A stretch of DNA of 64,000 nt, taken from assembly GCF_002269255.1 (NCBI RefSeq), contig NZ_CP022823.1:4898001-4962000 (forward strand). Reading direction: 5' to 3'. Of this stretch, positions 9,142-18,952 are shown piece after piece. The first letter of the stretch is position 1; every line of letters starts with the position of its first letter. The notes beneath the pieces were generated by a model that was not told where the DNA came from, made no database searches, and worked only from the letters and a program-made list of their open reading frames with translations. Both the position numbers and the translations under genes were made by a program. The DNA is from Klebsiella quasivariicola. Its GTDB lineage: Bacteria > Pseudomonadota > Gammaproteobacteria > Enterobacterales > Enterobacteriaceae.

Positions 9142-9159
9142 AAATGAATCGCGTATTTC
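9142..9159 (+). promoter_or_regulatory. Candidate IolR operator upstream of iolR
   Basis: An exact copy of AAATGAA-N6-ATTTC with an unrelated spacer (TCGCGT), so only the arms are conserved. It lies 76 bp before the iolR start and suggests autoregulation. A second dyad, AATGAA ... TTCATT, lies just downstream around 9168-9188. Confidence 0.55.
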
Positions 9160-9235
9160 GTCGCAATAAATGAAAAATTCGCTTCATTTGGTACACTGGA
9201 AGCCATATTCCTTCCATTTTCTCAGAGCGCACTCT

Positions 9236-10093
9236 ATGGCCAATAACCCAACACAGCTGACCATCCTGCAGGATGAAATCAGGCGTCGCTACGATACGTT
9301 AAGCAAACGCCTGAAACAGGTCGCCCGCTATATCCTTGATAACAGCAATAGCGTGGCTTTCGATACCGTGGCCTCCATAGCGCAACAGGCGGATGTTCCC
9401 CCTTCCACATTGATTCGTTTTGCCAACGCCTTCGGCTTCAGCGGCTTTAACGAAATGAAACAGATGTTCAAGCAACATTTGATGGAAGAGACCGCCAACT
9501 ATACCGAGCGCGCCCGTCTGTTCCGCCAGACCACCAGCGATGAATCCAGCCCGCCGGAAACGCCGACGGAAATCCTCAATATGTTCACGATGGTGAACAA
9601 CCAGGCGCTGCAGCAGCTGGCGATGCAGACCTCCAGCGATGAGCTTGAGCGCGCGGTGGCCCTGCTGGGCGAGGCGGAAAATATTTACGTCATTGGCCTG
9701 CGCCGGTCGTTCAGCGTCGCCTCCTATCTGACCTATGCGCTGCGCCACCTCGATCGCAAAGCCTTTCTGATCGACGGCCTCGGCGGCATGTTCACCGAGC
9801 AGCTGAGTCTGGTCGGCCCGAAAGACGTGGTGGTGGCGGTGAGCTTCTCGCCGTACGCGCGGGAAGTGGTCGAGCTGGTGGAGCTGGGCGCGCAGCGCAA
9901 AGCGCGGCAGATCGCCATTACCGACAGCCAGGTCAGCCCGCTGGCGGCCTTCAGCGATGTCTGCTTTGTGGTGCGTGAAGCGCAGGTAGATGGTTTCCGC
10001 TCGCAGGTTGCTTCCCTGTGTCTGGCCCAGACGCTGGCGGTTTCGCTGGCGCTGAACAGCAGCCAGGAGTCCGAGGCCAAGCAGAAGGCGTGA
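9236..10093 (+). CDS. iolR: MurR/RpiR-family transcriptional regulator of inositol genes
   Basis: A 285-residue regulator with an N-terminal RpiR-type helix-turn-helix (residues about 1-80; DNA-recognition region VASIAQQADVPPSTLIRFANAFGFSG) and a C-terminal SIS sugar-binding domain (residues about 125-270; NIYVIGLRRSFSVASYL, VVVAVSFSPYAREV). The frame extends 22 codons upstream, but the ATG at 9236 gives the normal family length and the expected sequence MANNPTQL. It sits alone between iolC and a repeat region and is flanked by iol genes on both sides. It is most likely the repressor released by a pathway intermediate (the effector is inferred from the family). Confidence 0.9.
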   Translation: MANNPTQLTILQDEIRRRYDTLSKRLKQVARYILDNSNSVAFDTVASIAQQADVPPSTLIRFANAFGFSGFNEMKQMFKQHLMEETANYTERARLFRQTTSDESSPPETPTEILNMFTMVNNQALQQLAMQTSSDELERAVALLGEAENIYVIGLRRSFSVASYLTYALRHLDRKAFLIDGLGGMFTEQLSLVGPKDVVVAVSFSPYAREVVELVELGAQRKARQIAITDSQVSPLAAFSDVCFVVREAQVDGFRSQVASLCLAQTLAVSLALNSSQESEAKQKA

Positions 10094-10214
10094 GATAGGC
10101 TGCCTGGCGGCGCTGTATAAGCCTGCGGGAGGATCCCGTAGGCCGGATAAGGCATTTATGCCGCCATCCGGCACAAAAATGGCTGCGTGCCCGCTGTCAT
10201 CGCCCGGCGGCGCT

Positions 10215-10557
10215 GCGTTTGTCGCATGTGATTTCAGCACACATTGCGCTCCCGGTTAGTCTTCTGCGTTATGTCTCTTACGGCGCAGGGAGCGCACAGG
10301 GGGCGGCCAGTCGCCGCCGCCCCCTGTACCCCCGGGCTCCGGCCAGCAACATCGCCGCTACGCGGTCCCTTCGACTTATCCCTGCAGGCTTCGGGTCGGG
10401 CCGAGGCAGCGTCCGTGCAAAACACGGCCCTCAGCCCGCATCCATGCGGGCTGCCCCGGCCTTCCGGGAACGTCTCAGCGATGTTGAGGCCGTCAGCACC
10501 GGCAGTTTCAGCAAGAATGGTGAATAAATTAGGCAGGTCGCACGAATCGTAGGCCGG
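10215..10557. repeat. 343-bp structured direct repeat, copy A
   Basis: Nearly identical to copy B 490 bp downstream, with about ten mismatches by eye. It contains strong potential hairpins: an 11-bp perfect stem CAGGGGGCGGC (10297-10307) with 10316-10326; a 9-bp stem AGCCCGCAT (10433-10441) with 10444-10452; and CCGTG/CACGG at 10413-10427. It ends where a REP-type palindrome begins. Confidence 0.85.
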
Positions 10558-10704
10558 ATAAGCATAGCGCCATCCGGCACAAGACGGGTATGGCGCCGGA
10601 GGTGTCCTGCCCGGCGGCGCTGCGCTTGCCGGGCCTGGGGTATATGCGCCTGTGGGGTGCCGGAGATACTGTTATTGGTATGCAACTTTATTAATCCGGG
10701 GAAA

Positions 10705-11047
10705 GCGTTTGTCGCATGTGATTTCAGCGCACATTGCGCTCCCGGTTAATCGTCTGCGTTATGTCACTCATGGCGCAGGGAGCGCACAGGGGGCGGCCAG
10801 TCGCCGCCGCCCCCTGTACCCCCGGGCTCCGGCCAGCAACATCGCCGCTACGCGGTTCCTTCGACTTATCCCTGCAGGCTTCGGGTCGGGCCGAGGCAGC
10901 GTCCGTGCAAAACACGGCCCTCAGCCCGCATCCATGCGGGCTGCCCCGGCCTTCCGGGAACGTCTCAGCGATGTTGAGGCCGTCAGCACCGGCAGTTTCA
11001 GCAACAATGGTGAATAAATTAGGCAGGTCGCACGAACCGTAGGCCGG
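10705..11047. repeat. 343-bp structured direct repeat, copy B
   Basis: It starts GCGTTTGTCGCATG and ends at AGGCCGG like copy A. Mismatches cluster in the first 80 bp (around 10729-10770) and are rare afterwards; the hairpin-forming parts are unchanged, which suggests that the structure is maintained or the duplication is recent. Confidence 0.85.
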
Positions 11048-11104
11048 GCAAGGCGTGAGCCGCCGCCCGGCACAAGACGGGTATGGCGCCGGAGCTTGCC
11101 GGGC

Positions 11105-11128
11105 GTGGGAGTGGGAGTGGGAGTGGGA
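11105..11128. repeat. Hexamer tandem repeat (GTGGGA)4
   Basis: Four perfect tandem copies of GTGGGA. This short run is expected to vary in number by slippage and is a potential strain-typing marker. Confidence 0.9.
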
Positions 11129-11175
11129 TTCTGCGGAGCGTTTCGCTAAAAACACCCGCCACCCTCAAATAAGAA

Positions 11176-11206
11176 GGCCGGTTAGCATCGCTAACCGGCC
11201 TTTTTT
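11176..11206. terminator. Bidirectional terminator hairpin downstream of iolB
   Basis: A perfect 11-bp stem GGCCGGTTAGC (11176-11186) with 11190-11200 and a 3-nt loop, followed on the plus strand by TTTTTT and preceded by AAGAA, which gives TTCTT on the minus strand. It lies 27 bp beyond the iolB stop and can end minus-strand iolAB transcription. Confidence 0.8.
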
Positions 11207-11226
11207 ATCCGCTTCCGCGCAACGTA

Positions 11227-12036
11227 TCAGTCATGGCGCGGGTACTCCGGCGTGTTGATCCAGGCGTGGTCATCTTCCCAGGTAAACAACCATTTCCGAT
11301 CCGGCCCGGCCATCACGTTCAGATAGTAGCTGTCGTAACCGGCAATCGCCGCCACCGGGTGGTAACCGCGCGGCACCATCACCACATCGTGGTTGTAGGG
11401 CGCCATGCAGGCGTCCAGGCTGCGGTCGTCGGTGTAGACCCGCTGGAAGGCAAAGCCCTGCGGGGGATCGAAGCGGTGATAGTAAGTCTCTTCCAGCTGC
11501 GTCTCTTTGCCCGGCTGGGCGGTATCATGCTTATGCGACGGCCACGAACTGGTGGCCCCCTCGTCGGTGTACACCTCCACCACCAGCAGGCAGTCCGCCT
11601 CGGCGCTGTCCGGCAGAATATTATGCACCCGGCGCTGGTTGCGCCCTTTCCCGCGGTGCTCTACGCCGACGTCTTCCGGCCGAATGAGGCGTGCCGGGAA
11701 GCTGCCTTTACCCGGCGCGCTGCATACCGCCAGCTCCAGATCGGAATCGGCGGTTACCTCGACTTTATCCTGCGGCGGCACGTAGACCGACCACGGCGGG
11801 ATACGTTCAAACGGCGACATCCGTTTACCGAGATTCGGGAAATCGGCGTGCTGCGTTTTCACCGACGCCAGCCCGGCGACCAGCACCAGGCACAGCTCGC
11901 GATCGCCGCTCTCCAGCGTCACGGTCTGCCCTTTTTTCAACATCCAGACATCAAAGCCGATATAGCGCCAACCGGCGCTTTGCGGCGTAATATGCTGGAT
12001 CTGTCCCTCTTTTCGCGATTTAGCCAGTAACGACAT
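11227..12036 (-). CDS. iolB: 5-deoxy-glucuronate isomerase
   Basis: A 269-residue bicupin enzyme that converts 5-deoxy-D-glucuronate to 2-deoxy-5-keto-D-gluconate. The family features are present: SWPSHKHD and LEETYYHRF (metal ligands of the second cupin, residues about 160-185), PRGYHPVAA near residue 225 and YYLNVMAGP near residue 240. It is the distal gene of the minus-strand iolA-iolB pair, starting 18 bp beyond the iolA stop, and is followed by a hairpin terminator. Length and start (MSLLAKSRKEGQIQHI) agree with the family. Confidence 0.95.
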   Translation of the reverse strand: MSLLAKSRKEGQIQHITPQSAGWRYIGFDVWMLKKGQTVTLESGDRELCLVLVAGLASVKTQHADFPNLGKRMSPFERIPPWSVYVPPQDKVEVTADSDLELAVCSAPGKGSFPARLIRPEDVGVEHRGKGRNQRRVHNILPDSAEADCLLVVEVYTDEGATSSWPSHKHDTAQPGKETQLEETYYHRFDPPQGFAFQRVYTDDRSLDACMAPYNHDVVMVPRGYHPVAAIAGYDSYYLNVMAGPDRKWLFTWEDDHAWINTPEYPRHD

Positions 12037-12054
12037 GGCGCTCTCCTTCGCCGA

Positions 12055-13560
<1,506 letters not shown>

Positions 13561-13912
13561 GTTCTCGCCTCATAGTGAAGGGGGCCAACACACACCGGCC
13601 CGTCGCTGATTCTGCTGTGCTATAACCGTAGTAAAATGAAATTTATATTTCAACATTGTTGTGAAATGAAATTCCATTTTGGTGATAACAGTCGCATTTT
13701 GCGCTGACCGATCGCCTGTGCGTTTCCCGCATCGCGCCTTGTCGTCTCATGGCGCCAGGCTTCCCGCCGCTGTCGCTTCCGCAGTCGGGACCAGTGATAT
13801 TTTGCGAGACAGCTCAAACATTCATCATTTCCATTCTTGCTAATTTTGAAATAAACGTTTTGACTGTTAGCCAATTGAACGAACCTCCCCCCTCTTCCGT
13901 CAGGAGTGTCTT
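13561..13912. promoter_or_regulatory. Divergent control region between iolA and the iolI-like gene
   Basis: A gene-free gap of 352 bp. It has one exact copy (13634-13651) and one relaxed copy (13664-13681) of the candidate IolR motif, both in an AT-rich patch close to the iolA side. A further TTTTGAAATAAACG stretch lies around 13844-13860 nearer the plus-strand gene. Confidence 0.6.
13634..13651. promoter_or_regulatory. Candidate IolR operator upstream of iolA
   Basis: AAATGAA-N6-ATTTC; the extended inverted repeat is TGAAAT-TTAT-ATTTCA (13637-13652). It is 74 bp before the iolA start and shares arms and spacing with the iolC and iolR sites. A relaxed copy follows at 13664 (AAATG-N6-CATTT dyad). 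Confidence 0.6.
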
Positions 13913-14734
13913 ATGGCCATCGCAATGCAACGTTTTTGTATTAACCGCAAAATCGCGCCAGCGCTCAGCATTGAAGCGTTTTTCCGTCTGGTGAACCGTC
14001 TGGGCCTGAATAAGGTCGAGCTGCGCAACGATTTACCCAGCGGAAAAGTGACCGACGATCTGAGCCATCAGCAGGTGCGCGAGCTGGCGGCGCGCTACCA
14101 CATCGAGATCCTGACGATTAACGCGGTCTACCCCTTTAACCGTCGTAGCGAAGAGGTACGGCAGCTGACCGAATCGCTGCTGAAAGAGGCCCAGGCCATC
14201 GGCGCCAAATCGCTGGTGCTCTGTCCGCTCAACGACGGCAGCGAGGTGCCGGCCAGCGACACCCTGGGCGCCCTGCGCGACCTGGCGCCGCTGTTCGCCT
14301 TCTACGGCATCCACGGCCTGGTGGAGCCGCTGGGCTTCCCGCAAAGCTCGCTGCGTTCTGCACACCAGGCGCAGACGCTAATTCACGATGCCCGCGTGCC
14401 GTTTAAGCTGCTGATCGACACCTTCCATCACCATCTCTACCCGCAGGCGGAGGAGGAGTTCAGCCAGGTGGAGATAGCGGACATCGGTCTGGTCCACCTC
14501 TCCGGGGTGGACGATCCCCGTCCGCGCGAGCAGCTCACCGATGCCGAGCGCATCATGCTGACCCCACAGGATCGTCTCGGCACCTGCGAGCAGGTTAAAG
14601 CGCTGGAAGCCCGCGGCTATCAGGGGGTGTACGCTTTTGAGCCCTTCGCGCCCGAGCTGGCGCAGTGGAGCGAAGCGGATATCGAGCGAGAAATTGAGCA
14701 GAGCATCGCGCTTATTCAACGCCACTGCGCCTGA
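13913..14734 (+). CDS. iolI: IolI-like TIM-barrel protein, probable inosose isomerase
   Basis: A 273-residue xylose isomerase-like TIM-barrel protein. Features include NKVELRNDLPSGKV near residue 35, ILTINAVYPFN near residue 63, LVEPLGFPQSSLR near residue 140, LLIDTFHHHLY near residue 165 (metal ligands) and VYAFEPFAPEL near the C-terminus. In Bacillus, IolI interconverts scyllo-inosose and 1-keto-D-chiro-inositol. Here the assignment rests on family and on position within the iol locus, facing iolA. The start at 13913 has GGAG six bases upstream; a second in-frame ATG at 13925 is less well placed. It is the last iol gene of the cluster. Confidence 0.8.
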   Translation: MAIAMQRFCINRKIAPALSIEAFFRLVNRLGLNKVELRNDLPSGKVTDDLSHQQVRELAARYHIEILTINAVYPFNRRSEEVRQLTESLLKEAQAIGAKSLVLCPLNDGSEVPASDTLGALRDLAPLFAFYGIHGLVEPLGFPQSSLRSAHQAQTLIHDARVPFKLLIDTFHHHLYPQAEEEFSQVEIADIGLVHLSGVDDPRPREQLTDAERIMLTPQDRLGTCEQVKALEARGYQGVYAFEPFAPELAQWSEADIEREIEQSIALIQRHCA

Positions 14735-14832
14735 GGCCTGCTCTGGACAGCGTGCGCGGCGCGTGACGATTTCCCCAACGCCGGCCGACGAGGTTGCCTA
14801 TAATCGTCGCAGGATAAATGGAGGAATCGATC

Positions 14833-16335
14833 ATGAGCTCACCCCTGTTGATTGCGCGCACGCTGGATAACGCGCTGTATTTGCTGCCCGCAATGGCCAA
14901 CCGCCATGGGCTGATCACCGGTGCGACCGGCACCGGTAAAACTGTCACCCTGCAGAAGCTGGCTGAGTCGTTCTCGGAGATTGGCGTGCCGGTATTTATG
15001 GCCGACGTCAAGGGCGACCTGACCGGCATTGCCGCCGCGGGGCAGAGCTCAGAGAAACTGCAGGCGCGGCTGGAGAAGATCGGCGTCAGCGACTGGGAGC
15101 CGCACGCCAACCCGGTGGTGCTCTGGGATATCTTTGGCGAGAAGGGTCACCCGGTTCGGGCGACGGTCTCCGATCTCGGCCCCCTGCTGCTGGCGCGCCT
15201 GCTCAATCTCAACGAGGTGCAGAGCGGCGTGCTGAACATTATTTTTCGCATCGCGGACGACCGCGGCCTGCTGCTGCTCGACTTCAAAGACCTCCGCGCC
15301 ATCACCCAGTTTATTGGCGACAACGCTAAATCGTTCCAGAACCAGTACGGCAATATCAGCAGCGCCTCGATCGGCGCCATCCAGCGCGGGCTGTTGACCC
15401 TGGAGCAACAGGGCGCCGAGCACTTCTTCGGCGAGCCGATGCTGGATATCGCCGACTGGATGCGCGTCGATGCCAGCGGTAAAGGGGTGATCAATATCCT
15501 CAGCGCCGAAAAGCTCTACCAGATGCCGAAGCTCTACGCCGCCAGCCTGCTGTGGATGCTTTCCGAGCTTTACGAGCGTCTGCCGGAGGCGGGCGATCTC
15601 GACAAGCCCAAACTGGTGTTTTTCTTCGATGAGGCACATCTGCTGTTCAACGACGCGCCGCAGGTGCTGCTGGATAAAATCGAGCAGGTGATCCGCCTTA
15701 TCCGCTCCAAGGGCGTCGGCGTCTACTTTGTCTCGCAGAACCCGGCGGATATTCCCGACGCGGTGCTCGGCCAGCTGGGCAACCGCGTACAGCATGCCCT
15801 GCGCGCCTTTACGCCAAAGGACCAGAAGGCGGTGAAAACCGCCGCCCAGACCATGCGCGCCAATCCGGCCTTCAGTACCGAGCAGGCGATTCAGGAGCTG
15901 GGCACCGGCGAGGCGCTGATCTCCTTCCTCGATGAGAAAGGCAGCCCGTCGGTGGTCGAGCGGGCGATGGTGATCGCTCCCTGCTCGCGGATGGGACCGG
16001 TCAGCGATGACGAACGCAATGGCCTGCTGAACCACTCGCCGCTGTACGGCAAGTATGAGGAGGAGGTGAACCGCGAGTCGGCCTTCGAGATGCTGCAGCA
16101 AGGGGTGCAGGTCGCCACCGGGCAGCAGTCGGCCCCGCCGGCGAAGGGCCAGCAGAGCGGCGATGACGACGGGCTGCTCGGCGGCCTGAAAGATATCCTG
16201 TTCGGCAGCACCGGCCCGCGCGGCGGTAAACGCGACGGTATCGTGCAGACCGCAGCGAAAAGCGCGGTTCGCCAGGTCACCAATCAGATCGTCCGCGGCA
16301 TGCTGGGCAGCCTGCTGGGCGGCCGCAAGCGCTAA
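14833..16335 (+). CDS. yjgR: HerA-like ATPase of the DUF853 family
   Basis: A 500-residue P-loop ATPase: Walker A GATGTGKT near residue 30, Walker B-like LVFFFDEAHLLF near residue 255, and a SKGVGVYFVSQNPADIPD segment. The C-terminal 80 residues are low-complexity followed by a basic tail (GGRKR). It is orthologous to E. coli YjgR, whose function is unknown; the fold is that of hexameric DNA-pumping ATPases. ATG 14833 (MSSPLLIART) with GGAGG upstream is chosen over an in-frame start five codons earlier, because it matches the E. coli N-terminus. It converges with lptG and the two share a terminator. Confidence 0.9.
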   Translation: MSSPLLIARTLDNALYLLPAMANRHGLITGATGTGKTVTLQKLAESFSEIGVPVFMADVKGDLTGIAAAGQSSEKLQARLEKIGVSDWEPHANPVVLWDIFGEKGHPVRATVSDLGPLLLARLLNLNEVQSGVLNIIFRIADDRGLLLLDFKDLRAITQFIGDNAKSFQNQYGNISSASIGAIQRGLLTLEQQGAEHFFGEPMLDIADWMRVDASGKGVINILSAEKLYQMPKLYAASLLWMLSELYERLPEAGDLDKPKLVFFFDEAHLLFNDAPQVLLDKIEQVIRLIRSKGVGVYFVSQNPADIPDAVLGQLGNRVQHALRAFTPKDQKAVKTAAQTMRANPAFSTEQAIQELGTGEALISFLDEKGSPSVVERAMVIAPCSRMGPVSDDERNGLLNHSPLYGKYEEEVNRESAFEMLQQGVQVATGQQSAPPAKGQQSGDDDGLLGGLKDILFGSTGPRGGKRDGIVQTAAKSAVRQVTNQIVRGMLGSLLGGRKR

Positions 16336-16364
16336 AAAAAAGCCCCCTCATCGCTGAGGGGGCT
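16336..16364. terminator. Bidirectional terminator between yjgR and lptG
   Basis: A perfect 10-bp stem AGCCCCCTCA (16341-16350) with 16355-16364 and loop TCGC. The A-run at 16333-16341 gives a strong U-tract for minus-strand transcripts coming from lptFG; plus-strand transcripts meet only CTTACG after the stem. Confidence 0.85.
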
Positions 16365-16383
16365 TACGTTTCAGGCTTACCCG

Positions 16384-17466
16384 CTAGGCCTTGCGCATCA
16401 TCAGCCAGAGGCTTATCAGGAAGAAGCTGGCGCTCGGCAACAGCGCGCCGATGATCGGCGGGATGCCGTAGACCAGGGTCAGCGGGCCGAAAATCTGGTC
16501 CAGTACGTAGAAGATAAAGCCGAAGCTAATCCCCGTCACCACCCGCACGCCCATCGGCACGCTACGCAGCGGGCCAAAGATAAACGACAGCGCCATCAGC
16601 ATCATCACCGCCACCGACAGCGGCTGGAAGATTTTGCTCCACATATTGAGCTGGTAGCGTCCCGGATCCTGGCCGCTGGACTTCAGGTATTTCACATAGT
16701 TGTGCAGGCCGCTGATCGACAGCGCATCCGGATCCAGGGCAACCACGCCGAGCTTATCCGGCGTCAGGTTGGTTTTCCAGGTGCCGCTCACCATCTGCGA
16801 CCCGGTCACCTGCTTTGGATCGGTCAGGTCGGATTCATCCACCTGCGACAGGCGCCAGACTTTATTTTCGCTATCGAACTTCGCCGAGGCGGCATAGCGC
16901 ACCGACTGTAAACGACGCTCCGGGTTGAAGGCATAGATGCTGACGCCGCCCAGCTCATCGTTCCCTTTCACCCGTTCGATATAGACAAAGTTATGGCCAT
17001 CTTTCGCCCACAGCCCCTGTTGGGTTGAGAGCAGCGAACCGCCGTACATCTGCTGGGCACGGTAGTTACGCGCCATCTGTTCGCCCTGCGGCGCCACCCA
17101 CTCACCGATCGCCATGGTCAACAGCACCAGCGGGATCGCGGTTTTCATCACCGCCAGCGCCACCTGCATCCGGGTGAAACCGGACGCCTGCATCACCACC
17201 AGTTCGCTGCGCTGGGCCAGCATCCCCAGCCCCAGCAGCGCGCCAAGCAGCGCCGCCATCGGGAAGAAGATCTGGATGTCTTTCGGCACGCTAAGGATGG
17301 TGTAGAGACCTGCGCCCAGCGCATCGTAGCTCCCCTGCCCGGACTTTTTCAGCTGATCGACAAACTTGATAATGCCGGAGAGCGACACCAGCATGAACAG
17401 CGTCATCATGATGGTGTTGAAAATCGTCTTACCGATATAACGGTCAAGTACGCCAAACGCCTGCAT
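16384..17466 (-). CDS. lptG: LPS export ABC transporter permease LptG
   Basis: A 360-residue inner-membrane protein of the LptF/LptG family, forming with LptF and two LptB ATPases the pump that extracts lipopolysaccharide from the inner membrane. Three N-terminal transmembrane helices (FNTIMMTLFMLVSLSGIIKF; FPMAALLGALLGLG; a third near residue 100), a periplasmic beta-jellyroll domain (about residues 130-260) and three C-terminal helices are apparent. Its ATG overlaps the lptF stop (TGATG), so the subunits are translationally coupled. Near-identity to E. coli YjgQ makes the call secure. Confidence 0.97.
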   Translation of the reverse strand: MQAFGVLDRYIGKTIFNTIMMTLFMLVSLSGIIKFVDQLKKSGQGSYDALGAGLYTILSVPKDIQIFFPMAALLGALLGLGMLAQRSELVVMQASGFTRMQVALAVMKTAIPLVLLTMAIGEWVAPQGEQMARNYRAQQMYGGSLLSTQQGLWAKDGHNFVYIERVKGNDELGGVSIYAFNPERRLQSVRYAASAKFDSENKVWRLSQVDESDLTDPKQVTGSQMVSGTWKTNLTPDKLGVVALDPDALSISGLHNYVKYLKSSGQDPGRYQLNMWSKIFQPLSVAVMMLMALSFIFGPLRSVPMGVRVVTGISFGFIFYVLDQIFGPLTLVYGIPPIIGALLPSASFFLISLWLMMRKA

Positions 17467-18563
17467 CAGGCCGCTCCTTTATTAAAACGGGCGCGGAAGC
17501 GGCGCATCGGCACCGTATCCCACAGGTTTAACAGCACCGCCAGCGCAAAATAGAGCAGGTTAATCGCCCACATCCAGATAGCCGGGTCCATTTTGCCTTT
17601 GCCGCCGTTCGACTTAATCGACGTCTGCAACAGGAAGAACACCAGGTAGAGCAGCATCGCCGGCAGCATCGACAGTACGCGCCCCTGACGCGGGTTCACC
17701 ACGCTGAGCGGCACCACCATCAGCGCCATAATGAAGACGGTCGCCACCAGCGTGAAGCGCCAGTGCAGTTCGGCGCGCGCGCGGTCGGTGTGGGTTTGCC
17801 ACAAGGTGCGCATATCCATCTGTTCGGTGTCGTCCGGATCGGCGCTCACCGCCTGGTGGCCGATAATAGCCTGATAGTTATTGAAATCGGTAATGCGGAA
17901 GTCGCGCAGCATCGCAGTGCCTTCAAAGCGGGTGCCCTTGTTGAGGGTCACCACCTGCGAACCGTCTTTCTGCTGCGACAGCTCGCCGGAATCCGCCACC
18001 ACCACGGAGGGGCGTGCATTGCCTTTCGGACGCAGCTGGGCAAGGAAAACGTCATGGAAGCGACTGCCGTTGACGTTCTCAATAAACATCACCGCGTTTC
18101 CATCGCTGGCCTGCTGGAACTGGCCCTGAGCCAGCGCCGCCATGCCGGGGTTGGCCTTGGCTTCCGCCAGCACTTCATCCTGATGGCGAGACGACCACGG
18201 CCCCGCCCACATGACGTTGACCGCCGCCACCGCGCCGGTGAATAGCGCGAGGATCATCGCCGCCTTGATCAGCACGGCTTTACTCAGGCCGCAGGCGTGC
18301 ATCACCGTAATTTCGCTTTCGGTGTACAACTTGCCCAGGGTCATCAGCAGGCCAAGGAACAGACTTAACGGCAGGATAAGCTGCGCCATCTCCGGGATGC
18401 CGAGCCCCAACAGCGAGAGCACCAGATTGGTTGGGATATCGCCATCCACCGCAGCGCCGAGGATCCTGACTAATTTCTGACAAAAGAAAATCAGTAACAG
18501 GATGAATAGGATCGCCAACTGGCTTTTCAGCGTCTCACGAACCAGATATCTTATGATTATCAC
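17466..18563 (-). CDS. lptF: LPS export ABC transporter permease LptF
   Basis: A 365-residue partner of LptG with the same architecture: N-terminal helices (LAILFILLLIFFCQKLV; LILPLSLFLGLLMTLGKL), a periplasmic domain (residues about 120-260) and a C-terminal helix bundle. It begins MIIIRYLVRETLKSQ as in E. coli YjgP. It is the first gene of the lptF-lptG operon and diverges from pepA across a 389-bp region that contains an ERIC-like repeat. Confidence 0.97.
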   Translation of the reverse strand: MIIIRYLVRETLKSQLAILFILLLIFFCQKLVRILGAAVDGDIPTNLVLSLLGLGIPEMAQLILPLSLFLGLLMTLGKLYTESEITVMHACGLSKAVLIKAAMILALFTGAVAAVNVMWAGPWSSRHQDEVLAEAKANPGMAALAQGQFQQASDGNAVMFIENVNGSRFHDVFLAQLRPKGNARPSVVVADSGELSQQKDGSQVVTLNKGTRFEGTAMLRDFRITDFNNYQAIIGHQAVSADPDDTEQMDMRTLWQTHTDRARAELHWRFTLVATVFIMALMVVPLSVVNPRQGRVLSMLPAMLLYLVFFLLQTSIKSNGGKGKMDPAIWMWAINLLYFALAVLLNLWDTVPMRRFRARFNKGAA

Positions 18564-18952
18564 TATAAATACGCCCGTAAAAACCCGTTTTAGTGCAGGA
18601 AAATTGCTTGTTTCATGGCTTAAACGTCATTTATTCTCTTTGGTCGTCGAAAACGTCGCTAAGATTAAATGACTCATCGGTTCTGCATGTCAGGATCTTT
18701 TCTGACGAACCCAGGCCTTAATAACGTTAAGATTAACACGAAGTCACCGCAACAGCGGATATGAGTTACGAAAGCTTGCAATTATATACTCAATGGATTT
18801 CGAGTTGTAAGAAGGCAGCAGGGCTGTGGCCCCAGACGCGCACAATGTGCCACGTCAGGGTAAGCAGGCGCAGCCGGCGCATCTGCAACTTGAAAGGCGA
18901 CGAGTATAGCCGTAGCCACCACTGTTGTCTTTAAGATTCAGGAGCATAGTGC
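18564..18952. promoter_or_regulatory. Divergent lptF-pepA intergenic region
   Basis: The gap is 389 bp without a gene. It must hold promoters for both directions. Its pepA-proximal third is occupied by an ERIC-like repeat (18785-18908). I did not find a convincing -10/-35 pair for either gene. Confidence 0.6.
18785..18908. repeat. ERIC-like repeat, diverged, upstream of pepA
   Basis: Terminal inverted repeats TATACTC (18785-18791) and GAGTATA (18902-18908) and flanks such as TTTCGAGTTG ... CATCTGCAACTTGAAAG match the ends of the enterobacterial repetitive intergenic consensus. The central part (18812-18860) departs strongly from the usual CCCC ... GGGGTGAGCG core. Length (124 bp) fits the family. 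Confidence 0.7.

Larger units (their letters stand above)
10094..11226. repeat. 1.1-kb gene-free, repeat-rich gap between iolR and iolB
   Basis: The gap holds three REP-like palindromes (about 10138-10172, 10550-10582 and 11040-11071, each of the GTAGGCCGGATAAG type), two copies of a 343-bp element (10215-10557 and 10705-11047), a hexamer run (11105-11128) and the iolB-side terminator (11176-11200). Several 100-codon open frames exist here, but they overlap one another in both strands and lack ribosome-binding sites. Confidence 0.85.

Noticed and set aside
10215..11047. Possible CRISPR array because of repeated blocks.
   Set aside because: Only two long copies, no short regular repeats and no spacers; no cas genes nearby.
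10215..11155. Several 100-140 codon frames in the iolR-iolB gap, on both strands and in both repeat copies.
   Set aside because: They overlap each other in several frames within a GC-rich hairpin repeat, with no ribosome-binding sites; the repeat explains their duplication.
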